A DNA stretch of 64,000 bases from Bog-756 sp963725395 (GCA_963725395.1 CAVRYH010000005.1:434001-498000); one strand, 5' to 3'; counted from the stretch's first letter, positions 40,956-50,413 are shown. Translations and numbers: made by a program. Notes: a model not told the origin generated them from the sequence alone.

Positions 40956-42806
40956 ATGGCGTCCGCTAGCGGCGGGGATGGCGACGTCCAGGCCGCCTTC
41001 GCCGCCACGCTGGTGGACGAGTGGGTGCGCAACGGGGTGGACCGTGCCGTGGTCTGCCCGGGGTCGCGTTCGACACCACTCGTCATCGCGCTCGCCGCCC
41101 ACCCCGGCGTCGAACTCCACATGCGGCTCGACGAGCGCTCGGCCGGGTTCACCGCTCTCGGCATCGGGAAGGCGAGCGGCCGTCCTGCGGTGGTGGTCAC
41201 GACCAGCGGCACCGCCGCCGTCGAGCTGCACCCGGCGGTTGTCGAGGCTGATCTCGGCCGGGTGGCCCTGATCGTGTGCACCGCGGACCGCCCGCCCGAA
41301 CTTCGTGATGTCGGTGCCCCCCAGACCATCGACCAGACGTATCTGTTCGGTCGCTCCGTGCGGTGGTTCGCCGATCCCGGCGTGCCCGATCACGCCACCC
41401 GGCCGTTCTGGCGCTCCCTCGCCTCACGGGCGGTGGCGGAGTCGACCCGGGGGCCGTCCGGCGCCGGTCCGGTCCATCTCAACCTGCCATTCCGGGAGCC
41501 ACTGCTCGGTGACCCGGCCGCCGGAGGGGGCGTCGCTCCGGGACGGGTCGACAGGCTGCCGTGGCACACGGTGGCGGTCGGCGCCCTCCAGCCCCCACCG
41601 GGTCTGATCCCATCCCTCGTCGAGGAGGGCGTCCTCTCAGCACGGCGGCGGGGCCTGATCCTGGCCGGCGCGGACGCCGGGAGGGCTTCCGCGGTGGCCG
41701 CCCTGGCGCAGGTACTGGGGTGGCCGGTGTTGGCCGACCCCCGATCGGGACTGCGCACACCCGAACGCGGCGTGGTGGCAACGGCGGACGCACTCGTCCG
41801 GGCGCCGCGCTTCGCGCGGGAGCACCTGCCCGAGGTGGTGCTCCAGTTGGGAGAGCGATGGGTGTCGAGAGTGGTGACCGACTATTGGTCCGCCGCCGTC
41901 GAAGCCGGCGCTGCGGCCATCGTCGTCGATCCCTGGGGTCGGTGGATCGACCCGGGGCGCGAGGTGGCCACGTTCGTCCGCGCCGACCCGTCGCTGTTCT
42001 GCGACGAGGCGGCGAGGGTCCTCGCCGGGAGCGCCGGCGGTGGGGCTGGAGGGGGCGGGGACGGGCCCGACAACCGCTGGCTCGATTCCTGGTGCGGGTA
42101 CGAGGCCCGCGCCCGCACCGTCATCGCTTCGTTGTTGGGAGGGTCCGGCGTCCCCGCCGACGGTGGGCGCCCGATCGACGAGCCCGTCCTCGCCCATCGT
42201 CTGTGGTCGCGCCTGCCGGCCGGCGCCACCCTCGTGGTGTCCTCCTCGATGCCCGTGCGCGATCTCGAGGCGTACGGGCTCCCCCGTGCACGGCCTCCCC
42301 GGGTCCTCGCCAACCGGGGGGCCAACGGCATCGACGGTGTGGTGTCGACGGCGCTCGGGGTGGCCCTCGCCGCCGGGGGCCCGACCGTTGCGCTCGTCGG
42401 GGACCTGGCCTTCCTCCACGATGCCTCGGCCCTGGTGCGAACGGCAGAACTCGAGGCGAACCTGACCGTGGTGGTCGCTGACAATGCCGGCGGCGGGATC
42501 TTCTCGTTCCTCCCGCCGGCCCGAAGCCTCGGCGATGCCCCGTTCGATCGCCTGTTCGGCACCCCGCAGTCGTCGGACCCGGCCGAGGTGGCGACGGGCT
42601 TCGGCTGGCCGGTCGACGACCTGGGGCCCGGTGCCTCGCTCGACGCCTTCGATAACGCCCTCGACCGGCGTCTGGCCGAGGGGGGCATGGCGGTCATCCG
42701 GGTCCGACTTCCGGACCGATCCGACAACGTGGCCCTCCACGATCGGATCATCGATGCGGTGGTCGCGGCCGTCGACGATGCCGGTGGCGCCGCCTCCGAG
42801 TTCTGA
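40956..42806 (+). CDS. menD: SEPHCHC synthase MenD
   Basis: MenD joins 2-oxoglutarate (as its succinic semialdehyde-ThDP carbanion) to isochorismate, the first committed step to menaquinone. The 616-residue ThDP enzyme has VVCPGSRSTPL, the glutamate in RLDERSAGFTALGIGKASG, LRDVGAPQTIDQ, and the C-terminal cofactor site ANRGANGIDG, GDLAFLHDASAL and DNAGGGIFSFLP. A Gly/Gly-rich stretch near residues 365-375 is a linker. No menF or menC is seen in the window. Confidence 0.94.
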   Translation: MASASGGDGDVQAAFAATLVDEWVRNGVDRAVVCPGSRSTPLVIALAAHPGVELHMRLDERSAGFTALGIGKASGRPAVVVTTSGTAAVELHPAVVEADLGRVALIVCTADRPPELRDVGAPQTIDQTYLFGRSVRWFADPGVPDHATRPFWRSLASRAVAESTRGPSGAGPVHLNLPFREPLLGDPAAGGGVAPGRVDRLPWHTVAVGALQPPPGLIPSLVEEGVLSARRRGLILAGADAGRASAVAALAQVLGWPVLADPRSGLRTPERGVVATADALVRAPRFAREHLPEVVLQLGERWVSRVVTDYWSAAVEAGAAAIVVDPWGRWIDPGREVATFVRADPSLFCDEAARVLAGSAGGGAGGGGDGPDNRWLDSWCGYEARARTVIASLLGGSGVPADGGRPIDEPVLAHRLWSRLPAGATLVVSSSMPVRDLEAYGLPRARPPRVLANRGANGIDGVVSTALGVALAAGGPTVALVGDLAFLHDASALVRTAELEANLTVVVADNAGGGIFSFLPPARSLGDAPFDRLFGTPQSSDPAEVATGFGWPVDDLGPGASLDAFDNALDRRLAEGGMAVIRVRLPDRSDNVALHDRIIDAVVAAVDDAGGAASEF

Positions 42807-42855
42807 CCGCTCGGAGGTGGCGCTGGACAGCGCTCTCGGTTCGACCAGGCGGAGC

Positions 42856-42873
42856 GACCGGGTCGGGCCCGGC
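42856..42873. terminator. Candidate bidirectional terminator between menD and the LCP gene
   Basis: CCGGG (42858-42862) pairs with CCCGG (42868-42872) around TCGGG, in the 70-nt gap between two convergent genes. Confidence 0.33.
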
Positions 42874-42877
42874 ACAC

Positions 42878-44359
42878 TCAGCAGGGGCGCGGGTCGAAGC
42901 TCGGGATGCTCGTCGAAGGAGCGCCAGGCGTGGTGGAGGAGCTTGTGGCGCCGGCCGACGCCGGAGCGGCCGAGGCCGGGCTGGTGGTCGTCGGGGTGGG
43001 CGGGATGAGGGCGAGGGGATTGCCGTCGGCGTCGATGGGTGGTGTGGAGATGGCGCCGAAAGGCCCTCCGAGGAACTGGGTGATCGTGGCCGACGCCTCG
43101 TCGGGCTGGACCACCTCGACGTCTCCGGCCTGTGAAGAATCGGCTCCCACGGTGGGCAGCGTGTACGACTGGAGGTCCGATCCGGAAAAGGCGTGGTACC
43201 GCTCGGCGAGGGAGAACAGATCGTTGGCCGACAGACCGTTGTCCTTGCTGAAGTCGTGGACGACCGAGGAGAGGAGCGAGTTGAGCCTCAGCGGATTGTA
43301 GGTGGACTTCGCCTTGTCCAGCGCCGCCTCGATGATCAGGTTCTGACGTTCGATCCTGCCGATGTCGGAGGTGGGATCCGAGTTCCACTGCCCGTCGGCG
43401 TAGTACTGGAAGTAGCGGGACCGGGACAGCGCGAGGGCCTGCGAGCCGTCGAGCACCTGACACCCGGCGGTGGGAACGTTGAGGCCCGAGTTGTTGTAGC
43501 AGGTCCCGGTCGAGCAGTCCTGGTCCCGTACCGGATACGGAAAGTCCATCGAGATCCCACCGAGGGCGTTGACCGCGTCCTCCAGTCCGAAGAAGTTGAT
43601 CACGATGTAATGGTTGATGGGGATGCCGAATGTGTTCTGGATGGTCTGGATGAGGGCGTCGGGGCCGGCTCCGAAGGCGGAGTTGATCTTGTTCTGGGTC
43701 GAGAGTTGGCTGTTGGCCGGCATCCCCGACAGTGTCACGTAGGTGTCCCGCGGGATGGACAGCGACGATGCGGTGCCCGTGGCCGGGTCCACACGGACGA
43801 TCTTGATGGTGTCGCTCCGTTGCCCGCCGGCATTGGACTGGTTGCCGAATTGCTGCGCCTCGGCGGCCGTCTCTCCGACGCGACTGTCCGAACCGATGAG
43901 AAGCACGTTGTAGGGGGCACCGTTGGCCGCGGCGACGCAGCTCGGGCACGGTGACGAGGAGACCTTGCTCCACTGGTACTGGAAGTAGCCGTACCCGAGT
44001 CCGGCGATGACGAGGGCCAGCACCACGACGACGATGGCCACCCGGAGGATCCGCTCGGCCGGCCGTCTCCTGTGCCGCCGCCGCTTCCTCTTCGCCCTGC
44101 GGACCTCCCGCTTCGACGGGACGGCGATCTCGCCCCCGAGGATGGGTCCGGGGAACTCGCTCCCGCGGTCCGCGCTCCGCCCGACATTGGGCGAGGTGCC
44201 CCGCGGCCGCCCGGTCGGGACGCCCGAGGACCGTCCGCGCGGGAGGTTCCGGGAGGAGCCGGAATAGCCGGAATAGCCGGAGGCGCTGGAGTAGCTACGC
44301 GGCGTGTGGGGGTCGTCGGATGGCACAGGGGGTCTTGATCGCTCGTCTGGTCGGTGCAC
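42878..44359 (-). CDS. LytR-CpsA-Psr (LCP) family cell-wall ligase
   Basis: LCP enzymes transfer glycopolymers such as arabinogalactan or teichoic acid from lipid carriers to peptidoglycan. The 493-residue protein has a long Ser/Arg/Gly-rich cytoplasmic tail (to about 100) with repeated SGYSG units, one membrane helix (RVAIVVVVLALVIAGLGYGY), then the LCP domain with LLIGSDSRVG, RSDTIKIVRVD, LSIPRDTYV and the later DGSQALALSRSR. The end is Pro/Ser/Thr-rich and closes with DPRPC. The start at GTG 44359 is uncertain; a GTG at about 44326 is in frame. Confidence 0.88.
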   Translation of the reverse strand: MHRPDERSRPPVPSDDPHTPRSYSSASGYSGYSGSSRNLPRGRSSGVPTGRPRGTSPNVGRSADRGSEFPGPILGGEIAVPSKREVRRAKRKRRRHRRRPAERILRVAIVVVVLALVIAGLGYGYFQYQWSKVSSSPCPSCVAAANGAPYNVLLIGSDSRVGETAAEAQQFGNQSNAGGQRSDTIKIVRVDPATGTASSLSIPRDTYVTLSGMPANSQLSTQNKINSAFGAGPDALIQTIQNTFGIPINHYIVINFFGLEDAVNALGGISMDFPYPVRDQDCSTGTCYNNSGLNVPTAGCQVLDGSQALALSRSRYFQYYADGQWNSDPTSDIGRIERQNLIIEAALDKAKSTYNPLRLNSLLSSVVHDFSKDNGLSANDLFSLAERYHAFSGSDLQSYTLPTVGADSSQAGDVEVVQPDEASATITQFLGGPFGAISTPPIDADGNPLALIPPTPTTTSPASAAPASAGATSSSTTPGAPSTSIPSFDPRPC

Positions 44360-44449
44360 CGCCGGATGCGTCGGTGCGGCGTCGAGGGATCAGTCAGTTT
44401 CTCATGGCCCGGTCGGCGAATGGTGGCACCCCCGCCCCGGCAGGAGCCC

Positions 44450-45795
44450 TCACGAGTTGGTGGGTACCCACGATCCGTGGAATCCGAACGGGACCCGGGC
44501 GGGCAGGTGAACCGTGGCGACCGGTGGCCCGGCAAACGAAGTGGCGTCGAGAATGACCAGGTCGCTGGCGTCGCGTTCGGCGTCGTAGACGACGCTGAGC
44601 ACCCACCCCTCGTCCTCCGCTCGGCCGTCGCCGGCCCGGACGAACACCGCCTCCCCGGGGAACGGTGAGGTCCCGGGTCGAACCGGGTGGACTCGTCCCG
44701 GACCAGGTCGTACTTGATGAGCCCCTCGAAGCTCGGCTCCTGCGGCCGTTGCCCGAGCCGGGTGCAATACCCGTACCGGTGGGGGAGACCCGCCACCGCC
44801 GGGTCGATCCGGGGGAACTCGGCGGCGACGTCGTCGAGCCTTTGCTCGACGACCTGGTTGTGCGCCAGGTCCACTGTCCACCGGGCGAGGACCGGCAGCA
44901 CGGAGGCGATCGCCTCGCCCGGAGCCGTGTCGAACGCCCGGTCGTAGCGCAACACGTCGAGCACGACGGTGTCGCCGTCGTCGTAGCAGTTGAGGACGTG
45001 GAAGACGTACACCGGGTCGATGCCGACCCACTGGACGTCCCCATTTCCGCCGGACCGGGGCATGACGCCGATGCGGGCGCCCGCCTCGGGCATCCAGCGG
45101 TAGGGCAGGGCCCGCCCCCCGGTGGCGAGCTCCAGATCGAACACCACCGGAAGGTCGAGGAAGACCGCCCGGGTGGCGGTGACGCCGAAGTCGTGCAGCA
45201 TTGTGGCCCTCGGGATGTCGATCTCCTCGGTGCGGACGAGGACTCCTGTGGCGTCGGCGACGTGGTACCTGAGGAACGGCGGCCCGAAGACGTCACTCCC
45301 GAAGAACACCAACTCACCCGAGTCCGGGTCGACTTTGGGGTGGGCGGTCATCGGTGACGCCAGCCCCCCGTCGAAGTCGAAGACCCTGGCGCGGTCCAGG
45401 CCCGGGGAGAGCGAATGGGGGAATCCCGACTCGACCAGCGCCAGGGTGTGTCCCCCATGGCGGATGACATGGGTGTTGGCGGGTCCGTCGAGCGGCTCCG
45501 CCGGTCCACTCGGTGGCGGCGTGCCCTGCGTCGAGGCCAGGGCCCTGGTCCTCACCCAGCGGTTGCGGTACCCGGTGGCCTTCCCGCCGGCCAGCGAGAT
45601 CGCATGGATCATCCCGTCGCCGGCGAACCAGTGGTACCTCGTCTCGTCCGACGGCACGAGCGCAGGGTTCGGCCCGTTTCGGAGCAACTGCCCCTCCAGG
45701 TCGGGTGGCACCACACCGCTCACCTCGAGTTCGTGGTCCTCGGTGCGTTCGACGTGCACAGGGGCGAAGTTCCCCTCGAGGTACGGATTGGGCAA
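44450..45795 (-). CDS. Carotenoid oxygenase (RPE65/CCO family), apparent frameshift near 44673
   Basis: These non-haem iron enzymes cleave carotenoids or related alkenes using O2. All four iron histidines are readable: in THVIRHGG, TAHPKVD, LHDFGVT and, in the second frame, FGFHGSWVP. Start TTG 45795 is chosen as GTGAGGAG lies 6 nt upstream and the protein then begins MPNPYLEGNFAPV, the usual family start. After STRFDPG the frame is lost at a GGG run (44672-44674), and the neighbouring frame continues SPFPGEAVFVRAGDG, EGWVLSVVYDAERDASDLVILDA. One missing base restores 448 residues. No carotenoid biosynthesis genes are nearby. Confidence 0.85.
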
Positions 45796-45931
45796 CGCTG
45801 GCTCCTCACCATGGGGCCCGACCGGACCGGACGGACGAGGAACCGATCGTAGCGTCACCATTCCGGTGACCTCGGGTGACGTCGACGAACGGTCGGACCG
45901 CGCCGGTACCCCGACGTGGCAGGCTGAGTCC

Positions 45932-47218
45932 ATGGCCGACCTTGTCGCGGATCTCCGATTCCGGGGACTGATCCACCAGATGACCGACCCCACCCTCGGG
46001 GATCGACTCGATGCCGGTTCTCTCACCGCCTACACCGGGTTCGATCCCACCGCGGACAGTCTGCACGTGGGCCATCTCCTCCAGGTGTGCACCCTCCGGC
46101 GACTGCAGTCGGCCGGTCACCGGCCGATCGCCGTGGCCGGGGGCGGCACGGGTTTCGTGGGGGACCCGGGGGGAAAGTCCGAGGAGCGAACGCTCCTGGA
46201 CGACGAGACGCTCGAGGCGAACCTGGACGGCATCCGCGCCCAGCTGTCGAGGTTCATCGACCTCGGGACGGGCGATCACGACGGTCGGGCGCTGCTGGTC
46301 AACAACGCGGACTGGTTGCGGCCACTGGGGCTGTTCGAGTTCCTGCGCGACGTGGGCAAGCACTTCACCGTCAACCAGATGGTGGCCAAGGACTCGGTGA
46401 GGTCCCGGCTCGAGCGGGCCGATCAGGGCATTTCCTACACCGAGTTCAGCTACATGCTCCTCCAGGCCTACGACTTCCTCCACCTGTTCGATGCCTTCGG
46501 GTGTCGGCTCCAAGTGGGCGGCAGCGATCAGTGGGGGAACATCACGATGGGGATCGAGCTGGTGCGAAAGATCCACCAGGACCAGGTCTGGGGAATGACC
46601 ACCCCACTGGTCCTGAAGGCCGACGGCACCAAGTTCGGGAAGACGGAGACCGGGACGGTCTGGCTCGACGCCGGGCGGACCAGCCCGTACCAGCTGTATC
46701 AATTCTTCCTCCGGAGCGAGGACGCCGTCGTCGGTTCCTATCTCCGCTTCTTCACGTTCCTCCCTCACGAGGCGCTCCTCGAGTTGGACCGGTCCACCGC
46801 CGAGCGCCCCGAACGACGTGACGCCCAGCGTCAGTTGGCCCGAGAGGTGTGCACGCTGGTGCACGGTTCCGGCGAGACGGCTCGGGCCGAGGAGGCGGCG
46901 GAAGCCCTGTTCGGTGACGGCGTGACCGGTCTCGACGAACGCACTCTCCTCGACGTGTTCGCAGAGGCACCGTCCACTGCGGTCTCGCGCACCCTCCTCG
47001 ACCACGGCCGGCTTCCCCTCGTCGACCTCCTGGTCGACACGGGCCTCGAGACGTCGAAGACCCGCGCCCGGTCCACGGTCGAGGGTGGTGGCGCCTACGT
47101 GAACAACCGGCGCGAGCGCGACCCCGACCGGACGATCGGGGTGGGCGACCTCGTTGCCGGGCGGTACGTCATCCTCCGCCGGGGCAAGCGGGACTACCAC
47201 CTGGTGAGCTTCGGATAG
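45932..47218 (+). CDS. tyrS: Tyrosyl-tRNA synthetase
   Basis: TyrRS charges tRNA-Tyr. The 428-residue class I enzyme has the tyrosine pocket TAYTGFDPTADSLHVGHLL with the HIGH motif as HVGH, GGSDQWGNI, and KFGKT for KMSKS, then an S4-like RNA-binding domain at the end (SKTRARSTVEGGGAYVNN). ATG 45932 gives the normal length; the frame upstream to 45122 is an antisense shadow of the carotenoid oxygenase. A terminator-like hairpin follows. Confidence 0.95.
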   Translation: MADLVADLRFRGLIHQMTDPTLGDRLDAGSLTAYTGFDPTADSLHVGHLLQVCTLRRLQSAGHRPIAVAGGGTGFVGDPGGKSEERTLLDDETLEANLDGIRAQLSRFIDLGTGDHDGRALLVNNADWLRPLGLFEFLRDVGKHFTVNQMVAKDSVRSRLERADQGISYTEFSYMLLQAYDFLHLFDAFGCRLQVGGSDQWGNITMGIELVRKIHQDQVWGMTTPLVLKADGTKFGKTETGTVWLDAGRTSPYQLYQFFLRSEDAVVGSYLRFFTFLPHEALLELDRSTAERPERRDAQRQLAREVCTLVHGSGETARAEEAAEALFGDGVTGLDERTLLDVFAEAPSTAVSRTLLDHGRLPLVDLLVDTGLETSKTRARSTVEGGGAYVNNRRERDPDRTIGVGDLVAGRYVILRRGKRDYHLVSFG

Positions 47219-47226
47219 AGCGAAAC

Positions 47227-47253
47227 CTCCCCCCGGAGAGGGACTCGGGGGAG
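47227..47253 (+). terminator. Candidate terminator after tyrS
   Basis: CTCCCCC (47227-47233) and GGGGGAG (47247-47253) form a perfect 7-bp stem with a 13-nt loop, 8 nt after the tyrS stop. Confidence 0.45.
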
Positions 47254-47295
47254 AACGTCGCGTCGTGCCGGGGCCGGACTCGGACGCGCCGGTCC

Positions 47296-47308
47296 TACAC
47301 TGGCCCGC
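47296..47308 (+). promoter_or_regulatory. Leaderless promoter of the DUF3151 gene
   Basis: TACACT (47296-47301) is followed by 7 nt and the ATG at 47309. No Shine-Dalgarno is present. Confidence 0.55.
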
Positions 47309-47782
47309 ATGACCAGCCCCGCCAGCAGCGCATCCGACTCCTCCGCGGTGCGGCTGACCTCCGGTCTCCCCGAAACGGTGCTCCCCGAGGATCCCGAGCC
47401 GGTCCGGTCCGGGCTCGCCGCCGCCATGACCCAGCCAGGGGAACGCCGTCGCCATACCGTGTCCGACGTGGTGCGTTCCGCTCCACGCTCGTCGGCTGCC
47501 TGGGCCATGCTCGGATCCCTGGCCAGGGACGACATCGAGGCCTACGCCTACTACCGGGTCGGCTACCACCGGGGCCTCGACGCGCTCCGGGGCGCCGGCT
47601 GGAAGGGCTCGGGCACGGTCCGGTGGGCACACGAGCCGAACCGTGGGTTCCTGCGGTGCCTCGACGGGTTGCGCTCGGCGGCGGGGGCCATCGGCGAGCA
47701 CGACGAGGAGGAGCGGTGCGCCCAGTTCCTCCGCCAGCTCGACCCCGCCTGGCGACCCGACTGGACGGGTATTCCGACCTAG
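47309..47782 (+). CDS. DUF3151 family protein
   Basis: The 157-residue protein is soluble and matches the actinobacterial DUF3151 family: LPETVLPEDP, SSAAWAMLGSLA, the conserved IEAYAYYRVGYHRGLDALRGAGWKGSG, HEPNRGFLRCL and DEEERCAQFL. The family has no known function but is widely conserved in actinobacteria, often near core metabolism genes. Its TAG stop overlaps the GTG of the following lipoprotein gene, so the two are probably co-translated. Confidence 0.85.
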   Translation: MTSPASSASDSSAVRLTSGLPETVLPEDPEPVRSGLAAAMTQPGERRRHTVSDVVRSAPRSSAAWAMLGSLARDDIEAYAYYRVGYHRGLDALRGAGWKGSGTVRWAHEPNRGFLRCLDGLRSAAGAIGEHDEEERCAQFLRQLDPAWRPDWTGIPT

Positions 47783-48393
47783 TGGCCCCCCACGGCCTCA
47801 CTCCCGGTTCCCCGCGTCCCGACCGCACGGTGCCTCCGAGAGCCGGACGGCCGGGGCCCACCGCACCAAGGGGCCGCGGAGGTGCGGGCAGGTGGGCGGC
47901 GGCGGGTGCCTCTCTGCTCGGTGCGCTGGTGCTGGCCGGGTGCGCAGGCCCTGGGCTGGCGGCCCACCCGGCGAAGGCGGTGTCCTCCTTCATGAGCGGA
48001 CCGGGTGGCGGCTCGGCGATCGGCCAGGTCGAGGTGGACAGCCAGAACATCGACCTGGCCGTCCGCAAACACGATCCGAGCTCCGCCCTGCGGACGGTCT
48101 GCGCGCTCTTGACCAACGATGCCCTGACGGCCATCGGCGATCTCCCGACACCGGACCCCGCGCTGACCGACGACCTCAACAATGCGTTCACCGTCGGTGC
48201 GGCGGCCGGCAAGGACTGCTTCAACGGCGCCACCGGAGACGAGCCGCTGCTCCGCCGGTCGGCAGCGGAACGGACCAAGCTGGCCTCGTTGCTCACCGTG
48301 GCCGTGGAGCGCGTCGAGGCCGTGACCGGACACACACCCTCGACGTCGACGACGCTGGCACCGAACCAGTCGCTCGACCCCTTCGGAACCTGA
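47782..48393 (+). CDS. Putative lipoprotein, function unknown
   Basis: The 203-residue protein starts at GTG 47782, which overlaps the stop of DUF3151. After a long Pro/Arg-rich n-region comes a hydrophobic core and lipobox, AGASLLGALVLAGCAG, with the lipid-anchored cysteine at about residue 55. The mature part is helical with DSQNIDLAVRKHDPSSALRTVC and ends in a Ser/Thr tail. LspA encoded at 18.9 kb would process it. The unusually long pre-lipobox region suggests that the true start could be later. Confidence 0.6.
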   Translation: MAPHGLTPGSPRPDRTVPPRAGRPGPTAPRGRGGAGRWAAAGASLLGALVLAGCAGPGLAAHPAKAVSSFMSGPGGGSAIGQVEVDSQNIDLAVRKHDPSSALRTVCALLTNDALTAIGDLPTPDPALTDDLNNAFTVGAAAGKDCFNGATGDEPLLRRSAAERTKLASLLTVAVERVEAVTGHTPSTSTTLAPNQSLDPFGT

Positions 48394-48395
48394 CC

Positions 48396-48965
48396 GTGGG
48401 TCCGGCCGTCCCCCAGCGGGATCCTGACGCCTTCGACCGGATGCGGCGCAGAGTGCTCTGGTCGATGCCCACGGGGCTGTTCGTGGTGGGCAGCCGCCAC
48501 GGCGACCGTCGCAATCTCATGACGGCCAACTGGGTGATGCAGGTGGCCACTGTGCCCAAGCTCGTGGCCGTGGCGGTCGAGTCCGGGTCGCTCACCCGGG
48601 AGCTCATCGAATCGGGTGGAGGATTCTCGGTGAGCATCCTCGCCGTCGGGCAGCGCGCCGTCATTCGGCGATTCGTGAAGCCGGTGGAGGACGTCGTCGT
48701 GGATGCCGCCGGCCGGGCCACCTCGCTGCAGGGGGAGCCGGTGCGCGAGGTGGGTGGCGGGCTCCCCTGCCTCTCCTCCGCCCTGGCCTGGCTGGCCTGC
48801 GATGTCCGGGAGGCCCTCCGTTGGGACGGATTGGCCGAGCAGCCGGTGAGCCATGTGCTCTTCGTCGGGGAGGTGGTCGACGTGGGGGAGTCGGAGGTGG
48901 TCCGGGACGGCGATGCCGGCGAGGTGCTGGCCATGTCGGACACGAGGATGAACTACGGGGGATGA
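48396..48965 (+). CDS. Flavin reductase-like domain protein
   Basis: The 189-residue protein, starting at GTG 48396 just after the lipoprotein gene, has the split-barrel FMN-binding pattern: MPTGLFVVGSRHGDRRNLMTANWVMQVATVPKLVAVAVE, then GGFSVSILAVGQRAVIRRF, and SHVLFVGEVVDVGESE near the end. Relatives reduce FMN or use it as a cofactor. The partner is unknown; an F420-type LLM enzyme is 15 kb away and not linked. Confidence 0.8.
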   Translation: MGPAVPQRDPDAFDRMRRRVLWSMPTGLFVVGSRHGDRRNLMTANWVMQVATVPKLVAVAVESGSLTRELIESGGGFSVSILAVGQRAVIRRFVKPVEDVVVDAAGRATSLQGEPVREVGGGLPCLSSALAWLACDVREALRWDGLAEQPVSHVLFVGEVVDVGESEVVRDGDAGEVLAMSDTRMNYGG

Positions 48966-48998
48966 CCCTCTCCGGGGCCGTTTCCGGCGTCCGGAGGT

Positions 48999-49235
48999 TC
49001 AGTCGGCCGCGGGGGGCTGGGGCGGCCTCAGGTCGACCCGGAGCGTGAGGATCCCGTCGTCGATGACCGCCTCGGCGTCGCCCACAATGGCGAAGTCCAT
49101 GAAGTCGAGCTGGGCCTGCTTCTTGAATCGCTCTCGGTCGGGGCCCTCGACGGGCGGAAGGCCACGGGACCGAACGGCATCCGCCCTGGCCCGAAAGCGC
49201 TCCACCATGGCTTGGGGATCGAATTCTTCGGGCAT
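48999..49235 (-). CDS. Small hypothetical protein
   Basis: The 78-residue product is highly charged: an N-terminal helix (EEFDPQAMVERFRARADAVR), a Pro-rich hinge, FKKQAQLDFMDFAIVGDAEAVIDDGILTLRVDL, and a Pro-rich end. On the minus strand TACCAT lies 6 nt before the ATG, the leaderless pattern seen repeatedly here, which supports it as a gene. No family is recognised. Confidence 0.55.
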   Translation of the reverse strand: MPEEFDPQAMVERFRARADAVRSRGLPPVEGPDRERFKKQAQLDFMDFAIVGDAEAVIDDGILTLRVDLRPPQPPAAD

Positions 49236-49377
49236 GATCTGATGGTACCGGCGCGGCCGCCGCGCGACGAATGACCACGCTGCGCACTACACTGGCTGCC
49301 AGTGGTGATCGGTGGACACCCGGTCAGCGCACCGTCGGGTGAGGTGCCACCTCTGGGTGGGGCAAGGAGTTGTTTCC

Positions 49378-49587
49378 GTGAAGAAGGGACGCCATCGGCG
49401 CTTCGAAGAGGCGCGCAGTCTGAAGCGGTCGGTCGCCACCGCGAGTCGGCGGTGCCCGGAGTGCGGCGCGGAGCCGGATGACAAGCACGCGTCGTGGTGC
49501 CTGGCCACCGAGGACGACTACGACGAAATCCTGGGCACATCTCCGAAGCCGAACGCCCTGGCGGAGGACGACCCGCTGGCCGAGTGA
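49378..49587 (+). CDS. Small zinc-ribbon-like protein
   Basis: The 69-residue protein has a basic N-terminus (KKGRHRRFEEARSLKRS), a CPECGAEPDDKHASWC segment that could bind one metal ion with three cysteines and a histidine, and an acidic C-terminus. GTG 49378 has AAGGAG 8 nt upstream. TACACT at 49286-49291 may be its -10, giving a leader of about 80 nt. The function is unknown. Confidence 0.6.
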   Translation: MKKGRHRRFEEARSLKRSVATASRRCPECGAEPDDKHASWCLATEDDYDEILGTSPKPNALAEDDPLAE

Positions 49588-49645
49588 CGACCGTGGTCCC
49601 CGGTCCCGGGTTTGGGGCCGGACCCGCCGACGGGGCGGTTCCGGC

Positions 49646-50395
49646 TCAGCGACGGACGGCGGGGTGGGGCAGGAGCGTGGCGACCGCCCTCGGAGCGGTC
49701 CTCTCATCGAGGTAGGCCGCCAACCGCTTGTACACCTTCTTGCCGGCCATCGTCTCGAGCTCGGTGCGCATGGTGACGTAGACGGGCTCGTGGCCGACGA
49801 ACGCGTCCGGGTCTTCGGTGCACCACCAGTGGAACTCCTCGCCGCCCTCACCCCAATGTCGACGGTCCCACTGGCGGACGACGGAGGTGACCCGGCCGTC
49901 GGGCGCCGTCTCGTCCTCGCGACGGAGTGGAAGCTGCCAGCACACCTCGGGCTTGAGGTCGACATGGCTCCGGCCCTGGGCCTCGGCCGCCTTGTGCAGC
50001 GCACACCCGGGGCCGGCCGGGAACCCGGGCCGGTTCAAAAAGATGCAGGCCCCGTCGACCAGGCGGGTGCCGAGGTCGCCGTCCGCCAACTTCTTCACCA
50101 CGCCCTTTCGCCCCTGCCGATGGAACTGCCACAGTTCGGTAGGGAGATCGGCGGCGGCCCGTTCGACCCTGCGGGCGTCCTTTTTGTCCGTGAAGTGGGC
50201 GCCGTAGGAGCAACACCCTTGGACCAGTTCGGGCGCCGGCCCGGTCAGAACCCCCTGGCAGCCCTGGCCGAAGATGCACGTCCAGGCGCTGGCCAGGAAG
50301 GTCACGTCGAACAGCCAGGTGCGCTCCTCGTCGGGATCGTCGAAGCTCACCCACTCGTGGGTGGATGCGGGAACGTGCTTGTTCGGAGGCGACAC
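49646..50395 (-). CDS. Cysteine-rich protein, possibly CxxCxxCC (YkgJ-like) metal-chelating family
   Basis: The 249-residue protein starts at GTG 50395. Cysteines occur as FGQGCQGVL, VQGCCSYGAHF, GACIFLN, GPGCALH and EVCWQLP, a spacing similar to the zinc- or iron-chelating UPF0153/YkgJ family, but the first pair is not a clear CxxC, so the match is tentative. The rest is a soluble fold with EFHWWCTEDP. It is divergent from nfuA across only 18 nt, so the two may share regulation related to metal or cluster handling. Confidence 0.5.
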   Translation of the reverse strand: MSPPNKHVPASTHEWVSFDDPDEERTWLFDVTFLASAWTCIFGQGCQGVLTGPAPELVQGCCSYGAHFTDKKDARRVERAAADLPTELWQFHRQGRKGVVKKLADGDLGTRLVDGACIFLNRPGFPAGPGCALHKAAEAQGRSHVDLKPEVCWQLPLRREDETAPDGRVTSVVRQWDRRHWGEGGEEFHWWCTEDPDAFVGHEPVYVTMRTELETMAGKKVYKRLAAYLDERTAPRAVATLLPHPAVRR

Positions 50396-50400
50396 CCCCT

Positions 50401-50413
50401 TATGATGACAGGC
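50401..50413 (+). promoter_or_regulatory. Leaderless promoter of nfuA
   Basis: TATGAT (50401-50406), one base from the TATAAT consensus, is followed by 7 nt and ATG 50414. A weak TTGTTC (50379-50384) lies 16 nt upstream. Confidence 0.6.
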
